DNA of 64,000 nt from assembly GCA_949152475.1 (NCBI GenBank), contig OX424566.1, positions 26,326,423 to 26,390,422 on the forward strand, given 5' to 3'. Origin of the DNA: Terebella lapidaria (Eukaryota > Annelida > Polychaeta > Terebellida > Terebellidae). The first letter of the stretch is position 1. Every line of letters begins with the position of its first letter. The notes below the pieces were generated by a model. It saw nothing but the letters and a program-made list of their open reading frames with translations, did not search any database and had not been told where the DNA came from. This document shows positions 22,236 through 32,822 of the stretch, one piece after another. The position numbers and the translations under genes are program-made.

Positions 22236-22359
22236 GGCCCAAGTATCATACACTGTGCCTTCTTCTATATTCAAAAGGATTAAAAAGGTGACAGACGGAT
22301 TAAATGGCATTCATTTAGTGGACGAGTAGTATTAAGGCGCAGTGTATGATACTTGGGCC
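22236..22359 (+). mobile_element. hAT-type MITE, copy A (124 bp)
   Basis: Inverted ends GGCCCAAGTATCATACACTG; the exact 8-bp target duplication CATAATTC lies at 22228-22235 and 22360-22367. The core matches the copies at 27.3, 42.7 and 7.5 kb (AAAGGTGACAGACGGATTAA, GGACGAGTAGTATTAAGG). Eight-base duplications are the hallmark of the hAT superfamily. No coding capacity. Confidence 0.9.
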
Positions 22360-22682
22360 CATAATTCATTCATAATCCGGGATTGATATATATATTCATC
22401 ATTATCATGCAAACCATTCATTACATGTAGATGCAGACATCAGTTAGCAAACTTTGATAGATACCGTGTTGTATATCGTTGAAAATTACGAGAACAGCAA
22501 GTGGACACGTACTTCTATTCTCATGATGTAATATTCTCATGAAGTTTCATGGTATAGTTGTACACGCAGATTACTACTCGCAGGTGCATATGCAGGCGGA
22601 GATTTAGTTGAATTGAGGGGAACCGAGAACTAAGTCGGATAATCGGTTCAGTGTCGCGTCTCTGGAAAACAATAGACTCGCC

Positions 22683-22720
22683 GGCCCATGTAGCGCAGCT
22701 TACTATTTCTTCTAAATTCA
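22683..22720 (+). mobile_element. Single end of the hAT-type MITE family
   Basis: GGCCCATGTAGCGCAGCTTA matches the terminal repeat of the copy at 27,339. No opposite end was found nearby, so this is a truncated or solo end. Confidence 0.5.
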
Positions 22721-23560
22721 ATGAAGTCGCCCCACTTCACCGATTATCCTATACATAAAATGCAGGTCCAAATAGCCGGAAAAGGCCAAAACTCCATTTG
22801 TTTGGCTATGAGCTTAAATATTGGTACATTCAAATGGGAGTCAAGTATGACGATTACACTGGTGACCTTGATTCTGAACTTTATAATTTCCAGACGGAAA
22901 TTTAGTTTTTCAAAAACTAAATAGTTTTGTAGCTCAACACTTTCTTGTAGCTCAACACATTTTCCGGTAGCCTTCCTTGGGCCTTAAGCCCTCTAGCTAA
23001 GTTCAGTTAGAGAACCCATTGGTCCGAAAACCAATTGTTTTCAACCATATCTAGTCTTGAAAATAGTTTTGCCTTTCAAATATTGTTCCTTATGTCTGTT
23101 ATACTGGAGTTGTCTGTATCATTATGCCTGGAGTATTTCAAATTAGATATTCACACGTTCAACCGTAGCTACGAAAACTGAAAAAAATAATAAATATGAC
23201 GATTTCAATGGTGATCTTGACTTTGACCGTCGATGGTCAAAATAACCATGTTTGGACTTTGGCGAACGTTTCCTCAAATTATAATTGTCCGCAACTGATG
23301 CGTCCAATTCCATATGGGTACATATGTTACAAAGGGCATCGCGCTGGGCTTCTGTGATTGGGTGGAATTACACCACTGGAAGGTCACGTGACGACGGATC
23401 TCTGTTACGCGAAAAACACACGTTTGTCACGTTTTTGTGTGGAACATGTTCATTGTGCAGAAAGCAACCAAATCTCAAATGTAAAATATTTGTGACATGT
23501 ATGAGTCTTGTTGCCCTGAATTGCAGAGCTGCTCTCATCTTGTACCAGGTTTCCAGTTTT
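22721..23560. other. Intergenic/intronic, no further exon recognised
   Basis: Two related phrases, TATGACGATTACACTGGTGA (22848) and TATGACGATTTCAATGGTGA (23195), point to a dispersed repeat. If the exon at 23.57 kb is real, this is its first intron. Confidence 0.4.
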
Positions 23561-23570
23561 GTAGACTTAC

Positions 23571-23706
23571 CCAAAGCCTCTGGTATGGACACCAATGCAG
23601 CGGCACATAAACACAACACCGCCAGTCCTCTCATCGTTTCGTTATCGTTTTCTTACTTCTATTTTTTTCTTCTCCGTCGGATCTCTGCGGTGCACACCTT
23701 AAAGAA
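23571..23706 (-). CDS. Candidate first exon of a secreted-protein gene
   Basis: On the minus strand an ATG at 23634 opens a 21-codon stretch typical of a signal peptide (MRGLAVLCLCAAALVS, then IPEALG), a basic residue followed by a hydrophobic core. It runs straight into a consensus splice donor, TTTGG|GTAAGT, at 23571/23570 (phase 1). About 70 bp upstream of the ATG the expected start of transcription follows a TATA box and a CCAAT box. The four signals in the correct order and spacing support a genuine first exon; the rest of the gene would extend to lower coordinates, but I could not find a convincing second exon. The mature protein and function are unknown. Overlapping open frames on the plus strand have no such support. 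Confidence 0.55.
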
Positions 23707-23733
23707 GAAGGCCTGTGTGTGGTGGAAACCCTC

Positions 23734-23787
23734 AATATATACAGCAGCGGCTGCACGAACGAACAAGGACGTGGAAGCTCATTGGCT
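23734..23787 (-). promoter_or_regulatory. TATA and CCAAT boxes of the 23.6-kb gene
   Basis: Minus-strand GCTGTATATATTGAG (about 23734-23747) and, some 40 bp upstream, AGCCAATGAGC (about 23777-23787). Spacing to the ATG at 23634 leaves room for a short leader. Confidence 0.5.
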
Positions 23788-23879
23788 AGTGCCTGAGAAA
23801 TGGGAAGTCTGATTTCATTTGCTTTCAACATCAGATCTCGAAAGAAGGAAGTTCATATCAAGTTCGAATGTTTTGTTTA

Positions 23880-25444
23880 TATATACCGTGCTGTAAGTTG
23901 AATGAAAATGTCAAATGAATCATGTGAGTTTTAGTATCTAATTTCACAGTTTTAGTTTTCGTTTTCCAGACCGAACAACTTGAATATGAGGCGTTGCATA
24001 AGACATGGTTGTGAAGACACGAAATGTCCTCTGTATGAACTTCCTTCTTCATCGGGTGGTACCTGTAAAAAACTAAATTGCGCGTCATCACACCAAAAAT
24101 CAAGTTGATATATGGCGGAACGCTGGTTCATGAAAAAAAAAAATTATCGAAGAACACAAGCTTTGTATTTTCACTTTCACTCACTGTGAATAGTCTTGAA
24201 CTACTTAAATGCAATATATTCTAAAGCCCGGTTCAGAGGAGCCACCGTATACAACTATTTGGACACCGCTTATCAGTGAAGTTGACGGTGTGGTTTACGA
24301 TAAAACTAGTTGTATACAACTCGGCCCAACTCGACATATTTACGCCCTACGAAAAGCCACCAAAAGATATTTCAAACAACGAATATATACATGTGTGTAG
24401 AAGAAAACGACGTGCGCATATTGCAATATTCATTTGTTGTGACTAAGAAATCCATACACGTGATGACATTTGTTGCATTATAGATCTATCGCCCCCACGA
24501 CCGCCCCCCCCCCCCCTCCACCCTCAACCCCTCTCTCTTTCTCTCTCTCTTGAAAACCAGCAAAGATTAAAATCCTTACAGCATGAGCATTACTTTAACC
24601 ATTAATTTTTGTGGTAAAATAGACGAGATACTTTAACTGGATGGTCGAATTGGATGGCAGAATCAGTGTCCAACATCCAGCATTGGTGACAAAATGACAC
24701 CAAGAGGTTTATTTCGGTAAAATCAACAAATCCCCCCCCCCCCCCAAAAAAATAAATAAATAAATAAATAAATATAGAAATGTAACATATTTATTTAAAT
24801 GTAACCAATTTTTTTAAATTTGTGAAACACATTAAGATAACATATTACAATGAAACTGATGTTTATCAACACACAATCACCAACTACATTGCACCCTGAT
24901 CCTGTTATTATTCGCAATCCATCATTTGTTCCAAGCACATTTAAAAACATTAAAACGTGTTTTTGTCCCAAAATTCAATCAAATATTCTTATGTTGCACA
25001 ACCAGACTTTCTGAATACCTGATGTCATTTATGCTCACATACATGGAAGTGACTGAAACTACAAATAACATAAAAATTATGAAATAATTTATACCTCAAT
25101 GATAGGTTTTGTGATATTTTCAGGGTGGACTAAGACTAAAGGACCCCACTTTATATTTGAGTTTTACTAGTAACTTGGTTGGTGCCTTCAGTCAGAAATC
25201 ATGTGGGACAAGTGTGCATTACCAAATCGCATTACGTTGACGTCAATAACGTACAATTCGGATTGGCATGTACTGGTTTATTGCCTGACGAGCTGATGGA
25301 AATAGTTCGTATTTAGTTTCACAACTTGGGCACCCACTACTCGCCTGTATTGTTGGAAACCAGGGGCTCGCAGTTTACATTCTCGAGTCCAGTGGTATAA
25401 TTTCGAATTTGGAAAGCACCATTCAGTAGAGGAGAACCTAGTCA
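23880..25444. other. Intergenic with simple-sequence tracts
   Basis: C-rich and CT-rich tract at 24505-24551, C tract at 24732-24745 followed by (AAAT)n to about 24775. At 24270-24335 GTATACAAC words occur in both orientations. No coding recognised. Confidence 0.5.
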
Positions 25445-25572
25445 TAATTGACCTTACGACTGTGTATGGGTTGAATTTTTGTCCGAGAGGATTACTATTG
25501 TTTCGCAATATTTGTCTGAGGTGTACGCTTCATAGAAAATGTGTTCAACTATGACAGTCGTAAGGTCAATTA
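25445..25572. mobile_element. 128-bp MITE-like inverted repeat
   Basis: TAATTGACCTTACGACTGT (25445-25463) and its exact complement (25554-25572) bound the element; similarity between the arms continues about 25 bp inward with gaps. Superfamily not determined. Confidence 0.65.
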
Positions 25573-25900
25573 ACCGGGATGAAACTCCCACTTGCAAATA
25601 ACCGACACGTGGCACATACCGCGGACTTGTGACGCTGTGAGCTTCACTGGTTCAAGAACCACCACCCCTTTTCATTCGGCACGTATGAGAGACGCCCTGT
25701 GTTTAATGACAAAATATCTCGGATTTTCTGAACAATCACACTTCCACAATTTCTTCATTTTTTGTCATGCTCATCAGTTTAGGATCACGAGAACACACCT
25801 TATGCTATCTTTTTAGGGTATAGAATAGCACCATCATATAAGAATGAAACAAAGTATTGATCCTTTTCATCCGTTTCGAAATAACGAGCTCCTGCTCTTT

Positions 25901-26371
25901 AAAGGAGGACTTCCTATCAATGCTTATTGGCTTCGACCAATGATTTTGCGGTTAAAACTCCCATATAGCAAATATATCTCAATGCATTTGAATGGAGAAG
26001 ACTGTAAGTCTGTAAGGTTTTTTCCACTCGGCAGTGTATGGCTGACAGAAACGTCATACATGACGTAAATTTCTGTGACGTCATTGTTTTGATAGATGTC
26101 TCGACAGGCGGCTCATTTGACTGGAACCAAAGATGCTGGAAGTGCTCCGTTGCCCGAGGCATCATCAAAACAATGACGTCATCGTTTGCTACTCATTAAT
26201 TCTCCCCAGTTGGAGGGCGTGGCCGCCAGTTTATTTTATTTTCGATTTTACATTCGATAGTAGTTTTAAAAATATGATCTCTTCGATTTTGAAGACAACT
26301 GAATGAATACTCCATGTGCGTGAAACTTATTTTACCAAATTGCGTTTGAATTTGATAGGAAGTCCTCCTTT
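25901..26371. mobile_element. ~470-bp MITE with 20-bp perfect terminal repeats
   Basis: AAAGGAGGACTTCCTATCAA (25901-25920) and its exact complement (26352-26371). A second, internal 18-bp inverted repeat, TGACGTCATTGTTTTGAT (26076-26093 with 26164-26181), carries the CREB/ATF palindrome at each end. No coding capacity; target duplication not clear. Confidence 0.75.
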
Positions 26372-27018
26372 ATATAAGTTATCACGTTTGTTATGACTAC
26401 AAGCCATAGGATTCTAGTACTACCAAAAACAACCAAAAGAGAAGGAAACAAGAGAGAAAATTCCAGACAGGTTGGAGGGGGCGAGGGGTCGTAGACTATG
26501 TTCGTTATTTGGGATCAACCTTCTCTGGGACTAATTATTCTACAGTCTCATGAATAGACAAAACTTGATATTTCGAGGACGAATCACTTTCGATGATGCT
26601 TGTACGTGAATGTGAACAACATAATGGAAATTCCTATCTATAAAAATGCAATCAATAAGTCAGTCGAAAAGGGGTACACACTACGAAGATTCAATTCAGT
26701 CAGTTGTGATGAATCTATACTGGACTAATCGAGATCATGTAAGGGTTGGTCACAAGTTCCATATTTTTCTCTGGAAACGACAAAACGTCATTTATTAGTA
26801 CATTGTGATGTGTGGGTCTATCCGTTTGTCTAACTTTCGTTAAATATATCGTCATGTCCTATACTTTAGCTTCACTGTGTTATGCTACACATTACCAAAA
26901 TACTGGTACACAATACTATTTACCAGTATGTGTATGTATATGTGTGTATACCATCAACTCAGTATCCTATTAGCTTGTGATCAGGTACTCATGTACTTGT
27001 CATACATCTATTCCATGG
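26372..27018. other. Intergenic, no gene seen
   Basis: Anonymous AT-rich sequence. Confidence 0.45.
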
Positions 27019-27020
27019 TA

Positions 27021-27215
27021 GTCAGGGGGCTTAGTCTCCCCAAACCCCCGAATTGTTCAAATTGGGCTACAAGCACCATTTTTGGACTGCAGTTAGATAT
27101 GACCATCATCTGCCAATTTTCCGAGGGAGCCAAGCTGGGCTCCCTCTATGTCGGCCATTTTGAGTAAATCCAAGATGGCCGCCTTCCGGAATAACAAATT
27201 GCCATAACTTGAGAA
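27021..27215 (+). repeat. Left member of an inverted-repeat pair (partner 35175-35355)
   Basis: GTCAGGGGGCTTAGTC preceded by TA, then AAATTGGGCTACAAGCACCA, a 9-bp hairpin GAGGGAGCC-AAGCTG-GGCTCCCTC and GCCATTTTG. The reverse complement of 35175-35355 matches along its length. Confidence 0.8.
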
Positions 27216-27338
27216 CCACAGGTGGGAGAATAATGTATGACACCACTTTATGGAGGTTTTTCAGCATGATAGATCCATTGCTGGTGTTGTTTTAATGATT
27301 ATATGACATAGTAATGTGATTGAGTGATGCGTTTCTCG

Positions 27339-27476
27339 GGCCCATGTAGCGCACCTTACTCTACTAATAGGCCTACTACTCATCAACTGAATGTATACCA
27401 TACTTAATCCGTCTGGCACATTTTTAATTTTCATTAAATTTAAAAGAAAGAGTAACCTGCGCTACATGCATGGGCC
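27339..27476 (-). mobile_element. hAT-type MITE, copy C (138 bp), inverted
   Basis: Ends GGCCCATGTAGCGCACCTTA and the complementary GCGCTACATGCATGGGCC; 8-bp target duplication GTTTCTCG / GTTTCTCA (one mismatch) at 27331-27338 and 27477-27484. Read as reverse complement the core (AGACGGATTAAG, GATGAGTAGTA) matches copies A and B. Confidence 0.85.
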
Positions 27477-27601
27477 GTTTCTCATCACATTGATATGATT
27501 GATCACTGAAGACAGGAGTATTTTATTTGTGCCAGATTATGAATTCAGTAAAGGTTCATTAGGGCATTTCGGCACGAAATGCCCTTATGGTTTTGTCAGA
27601 A

Positions 27602-27603
27602 TT

Positions 27604-27635
<32 letters not shown>

Positions 27636-27641
27636 TTTCAC
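27602..27641. repeat. T-rich tract
   Basis: About 40 bases of almost pure T interrupted by single C, directly after the left hairpin of the Helitron-like element. Likely length-variable. Confidence 0.8.
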
Positions 27642-27949
27642 TTTTCGGTTTCCGGACGATAACTCAAGAACGCCTTGACGAATCTTCGAGAAATTTTCAC
27701 CAGTTATCACATATATTACATAGATGAACCCTATTGTTTTGGAGCCGGCTCCGAGGTCCGGTTAGTCCGTGAGGAAGAATTTCGTGTCAAATGGTTTCCG
27801 GATGATAACTCGAAAAGTACTTGTGCTACCATTCTGAAACTTGACATATATGTTGATATAGTGTCGCAGAGGAGCCCTATCGATTACGGGGTCAATCCCT
27901 CAAGCGACCTTTGACCCAGGGTCCAAAAACAACTTTGATGAGTCATCCT

Positions 27950-30900
27950 TGAGGCTCATTGCATATCTCGGAAACGGTGCGTCGTAGAGCGAAACGGACG
28001 TTATTTTCGGACTCGTCACCCTAGACAAACATGTCTAAGGGGTATTATGGATGAACTTTGACCTTGACCCGAAATTTTTTTCCGAGTCGGCATTTTTCGT
28101 TTTTTTTTCGATATCTCGAAAACGGTGCATCGTAGAGCGAAACGGACGTTATTTTCGGACTTGTCGACCCAGAAAAACATGTCTAAAGGGTATTATGGAT
28201 GAACTTTGACCTTGACCCAAATTTTTTTTGCCGAGTCGGCATTTTTCTTTTTCTTCGATATCTCAGAAACGGTGCGTCGTAGGGCGAAACGGACATTATT
28301 TTCGGACACTCAACCTAGACTAACATGTCTTAGGGGTATTATGGATGAACTTTGACCTTGACCCAAATTTTTTTCGCTGAGTCGGGATTTTTCGTTTTCG
28401 TCGATATCTCGGAAACGGTGCGTCGTAGAGCGAAACGGACGTTATTTTCGGACTCGTCACCGTAGACAAACATGTCTAAAGGGTATTATGGATGCCCTTT
28501 GACCTTGACCCGAAATTTTTTTGCCGAGTTGGCATTTTTCGTTTTCTTCGATATCTCGGAAACGGTGCGTCGTAGAGCGAAACGGACGTTATTTTCGGAC
28601 TCGTCGACCTAGACAAACATGTCTTATGGGTATTAGGGATGACCTTTGACCTTGACCTGAAATTTTTTTGCCGAGTCGGCATTTTTCGTTTTCTTCGATA
28701 TCTCGGAAACGGACGTTATTTTCGGACTCGTCGACCTAGACAAGAATTTCTTATGGGTATTATGCATGATCTTTGACCTTGACCCTGAAATTTTCTGCCG
28801 AGTCAGCATTTTTCGTTTTCGTCGATATCTCGGAAACGGTGCGTCGTAGAGCGAAACAGACGTTATTTTCGGACTTGTTGACTTAGACAAACATGTCTTG
28901 TGGATATTATGGATGACCTTTGACCTTGACCCGAAATTTTTTTGCCGAGTCGGCATTTTTCGTTTTCTTCGATATCTCGGAAATGGTGCGTCGTAGAGCG
29001 AAACGGACGTTATTTTCGGACTCGTCGACATAGACAAACACGTCTTATGGGTATTAGGGATGACCTTTGACCTTGACCTTGAATTTTTCTGCCGAGTCAG
29101 CATTTTTCGTTTTCATCGATATCTCGGAAACGGTGCGTCGTAGAGCAAAACGGACGTTATTTTCGGACTCGTCGACCTAGACAAACATGTCTTATGGGTA
29201 TTAGGGATGACCTTTGACCTTGACCCAAATTTTTTTTGCCGAGTCGGCATTTTTCTTTTTCTTCGATATCTCAGAAACGGTGCGTCGTAGGGCGAAACGG
29301 ACATTATTTTCGGACACTCAACCTAGACTAACATGTCTTAGGGGTATTATGGATGAACTTTGACCTTGACCCAAATTTTTTTCGCTGAGTCGGGATTTTT
29401 CGTTTTCGTCGATATCTCGGAAACGGTGCGTCGTAGAGCGAAACGGACGTTATTTTCGGACTCGTCACCGTAGACAAACATGTCTAAAGGGTATTATGGA
29501 TGCCCTTTGACCTTGACCCGAAATTTTTTTGCCGAGCCGGCATTTTTCGTTTTCTTCGATATCTCGGAAACGGTGCGTCGTAGAGCGAAACGGACGTTAT
29601 TTTCAGACTCGTCGACCTAGACAAACATGTCTTATGGGTATTAGGGATGACCTTTGACCTTGACCTGAAATTTTTTTGCCGAGTCGGCATTTTTCGTTTT
29701 CTTCGATATCTCGGAAACGGACGTTATTTTCGGACTCGTCGACCTAGACAAGAATCTCTTATGGGTATTATGCATGATCTTTGACCTTGACCCTGAAATT
29801 TTCTGCCGAGTCAGCATTTTTCGTTTTCGTCGATATCTCAGAAACGGTGCGTCGTAGAGCGAAACAGACGTTATTTTCGGACTTGTTGACTTAGACAAAC
29901 ATGTCTTGTGGATATTATGGATGACCTTTGACCTTGACCCGAAATTTTTTTGCCGAGTCGGCATTTTTCGTTTTCTTCGATATCTTGGAAATGGTGCGTC
30001 GTAGAGCGAAACGGACGTTATTTTTGGACTCGTCGACATAGACAAACACGTCTTATGGGTATTAGGGATGACCTTGACCTTGAATTTTTCTGCCGAGTCA
30101 GCATTTTTCGTTTTCATCGATATCTCGGAAACGGTGCGTCGTAGAGCAAAACGGACGTCATTTTCGGACTCGCCGACCTACACGAAAATGTCTAAAGGGT
30201 ATTAGGGATGACCTTTGACCTTGACCCGAAATTTTTTTGCCAAGTCGGCATTTTTCGTTTTCTTCGATATCTAGGAAACGGTGCGTCGTAGAGCGAAACG
30301 GACGTTATTTTCGGACTCGTCGACCTAGACAAACATGTCTTGTGGGTATTATGGATGACCTTTGACCTTGACCCGAATTTTTTTTGCCAAGTCGGCCTTT
30401 TTCGTTTTCTTCGAAATCTCGGAAACGGTGCGTCGTAGAGCGAAACGGACGTTATTTTTGGACTCGTCGACCTAGACAAACATGTCTTAGGGGTATTATG
30501 GATGAACTTTGACCTTGACCCGGAATTTTTTTGCCGAGTCGGCATTTTTCGTTTTCTTCATATGTCGGAAACGGTGCGTCGTAGAGCGAAACGGACGTAA
30601 TTTTCGGACTCGTCGACCTAGACAAGCATGTCTAAAGGGTATTAGGGATGACCTTTGACCTTGACCCTGAAATTTTCTGCCGAGTCAGCATTTTTCGTTT
30701 TCGTCGATATTTCGGAAATGGTGCGTCGTAGAGCGAAACGGACGTTATTTTCGGACTCGTCGACCTAGACAAACATGTCTTATGGGTATTATGGATGACC
30801 TTTGACCTTGACCCGAAATTTTTTTGCCAAGTCGGCATTTTTCGTTTTCTTCGATATCTCGGAAACGGTGCGTCGCAGAGCGAAACGGACGTTATTTTCG

Positions 30901-31480
30901 GACTCGTCGACCTAGACAAACATGTCTTATGGGTATTATGGATGACCTTTGACCTTGACCCGAAATTTTTTTGCCGAGTCGGCATTTTTCGTTTTCTTCG
31001 ATATCTCGGAAACGGTGCGTCGTAGAGCGAAACGGACGTAATCTCGGACTCGTCGACCTAGACAAACATGTCTAAAGGGTATTAGGGATGACCTTTGACC
31101 TTGACCTTGAAATTTTCTGCCGAGTCAGCATTTTTCGTTTTCGTCGATATCTCGGAAACGGTGCGTCGTACAGCGAAACGGACGTTATTTACGGACTCGT
31201 GACACTAGGCAAATATGTCTTAGGGGTATGTTGGGTCAACTTGATCCTGGGCCAATCTTTTTTGCTTTTTCATTTTTGGCCATATCTCGGAAACGATACA
31301 TCGTTGAATGAAATCTATGTTATTTTTGGACTCGTGGTACTTGACAAAGATATCTTAGGGGTATGTTGGGTGAAAATGTGCCTGGGCCAAATTTTTTTAT
31401 TCTGCTGAGTCGGCATATTTCATTTTCTGCCATATCTCGTTTATTTTCATCCATATCTCAGAAACCGTCGTCTTGGATTG
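27950..31480 (+). repeat. Satellite array, ~23 units of ~147 bp
   Basis: The unit order is GATATCTCGGAAACGGTGCG, TCGTAGAGCGAAACGGACG, TTATTTTCGGACTCGTCGAC, CTAGACAAACATGTCT, TATTATGGATG, TGACCTTTGACCTTGACC, then a T-run, GCCGAGTCGGC and TTTTTCGTTTTC. GATATCTC falls at 28403, 28550 and 28697, a spacing of 147 bp. One recurring unit lacks about 20 bp (spacing 127). The last two or three units towards 31480 are more divergent. The T-run is followed by a self-complementary GCCGAGTCGGC. Long open frames on the minus strand are a by-product of a stop-poor repeat, not genes. Confidence 0.95.
28208..30215 (+). repeat. Higher-order duplication within the satellite (1,008-bp period)
   Basis: The block starting near 28208 is repeated at +1008 bp (for example GGGCGAAACGGACATTATTT at 28281 and 29289, and the short unit at 28697 and 29705). 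The two copies differ at few positions, far fewer than neighbouring monomers do, so seven monomers (one short) were copied as a block recently. Confidence 0.85.
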
Positions 31481-31577
31481 AAATGGATGTATTCACAGAG
31501 TTGTCAGTAATTAACAGTTCACCTGTGATTGTGTTGTGTATCGAAATGCCCCAAGGCCTCTAGGCCTTCACGTCTAG

Positions 31578-32630
31578 TTTGAATATGGTTTGTCTGAAAC
31601 CAATCCGTTTGATTTTGCTGTAACAATACTGCTACAATATGAATATATTACACCCTTTTTATGACGGCTAATCCCCCTGACTACAGGAACTTATCAAGGC
31701 TGTTGCTTACCCATAATATAAACACTCTCAACAAACTAAGGAATTATAATTTTTCAATGACATTCAGGGTAATTTCATCTAATTACGGCCACAAATAGGT
31801 TCATGACGTTTCTATGGGGATTCTAATTACTACATGCATGTCATATGGTTACATTTATGTCCATCGTGGTGTCGACTCGAATTTGGCCACAAGAATTACT
31901 CTGATTGGGCAACATTATCACATCAACCCCGGGTTTGATGATATATGTCAAGTTCACCATATTCCGGCCTCAATTTCTGGTCATGTATAAGTATAATTTC
32001 ACCTTTACGCGGCTAGTGATTTCCTAACATACATTTTGGTTGTTGTTTTTTCCCACATAAAGGATTATGGGTCATTATATGAACAATTATTGGATATTTC
32101 CAGGTTGTATGTATATTATATATAAAACGTAAGGTTATAGTTAATCCACCATTCAAAGCAGTCAAAGTCAGTACTAGTAGCGTCATAGTTGAATACTTCT
32201 GTATCTTTCAAATTGCAAATTATCAGCATGCAATACTGCCAGCAGTGCAATAATCTTACCAAAATACCCCTAGCTGTGATCAACTCATATATTGTTGTTG
32301 TAAAAATTGTTGTATAATGTTATTGCATATTGTTCTTGTTGTGACGAGACTTCAAACATCATTTTTTAATGTACCCAGGTCTATCGACTCATTGTTGTAT
32401 ATTATTGTTGGTGTGCATTTTTTGTAATGGTATTGTACATTCTGTTGTAGTTGTTGTTGTGTCGAGAGTGTAAACAGTGTCTTCTAATTTACCTACGTCT
32501 ATGAGTTATTCGACTATTACATGCTCGAATGCTAAAATTTATTTTGAACTCGATATTTTGACTGTCATAGACTTGTGTTCTCTCTGATATGTGTGAAATT
32601 GTACTCATACTGGATAGGCTAGTGGGATAT
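31578..32630. other. Intergenic, no gene seen
   Basis: ATCCCCCTGACTACAGG at 31670-31686 resembles the end of the 35.36-kb inverted repeat. TTGTTGT-rich stretches lie at 32280-32460. Confidence 0.45.
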
Positions 32631-32631
32631 C

Positions 32632-32680
32632 CCTTTAGCTCATCTGGTAGAGTGGATTCCACGCTTGGTTACAGACAGAT
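32632..32680 (+). repeat. Possible tRNA-derived fragment
   Basis: TTTAGCTCATCTGGTAGAG matches a tRNA D-arm/A-box; no acceptable T-arm or B-box follows, so it is not a functional tRNA gene. Could be the head of an old SINE or chance. Confidence 0.25.
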
Positions 32681-32822
32681 ACATATTTTCCATTCGTATA
32701 GCCCATACGTAAATTTGCATTCAATACTGTGATTCTACAGCACCGATTGTATACCTCATGTAGTGCCGTGAACATATGAATTTTCAGCAAGATTGTATTC
32801 CACAAGTGGCATCATGACCATG

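Larger units (their letters stand above)
27556..31577 (+). mobile_element. Helitron-like element carrying a satellite array
   Basis: The right end has the Helitron signature: a perfect 16-base hairpin AAGGCCTCTAGGCCTT (31553-31568), five bases, then CTAG followed by T (31574-31578). The left end has an 11-bp perfect hairpin, AGGGCATTTCG-GCA-CGAAATGCCCT (27561-27585), preceded by TC. CGAAATGCCC recurs just before the right hairpin (31542-31551), as in the asymmetric terminal repeats of the Helitron2/Helentron group. No Rep/helicase gene is present, so this is a non-autonomous copy; nearly all of its 4 kb is satellite. Confidence 0.6.

Noticed and set aside
23285-23812. 175-codon plus-strand open frame
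   Set aside because: It is antisense to the candidate first exon, which has better signals (TATA, CCAAT, signal peptide, splice donor); no motif in the plus-strand product.
28476-31025. Several long open frames in both strands of 28.5-31.0 kb (for example proteins rich in KMPTRQKNF and SPKITSVSLYD)
   Set aside because: They are translations of the 147-bp satellite, repeating with its period; the open frame follows from a stop-poor monomer, not from a gene.
32632-32680. tRNA gene
   Set aside because: Only an A-box-like stretch; no acceptor stem, anticodon arm or T-arm can be drawn.
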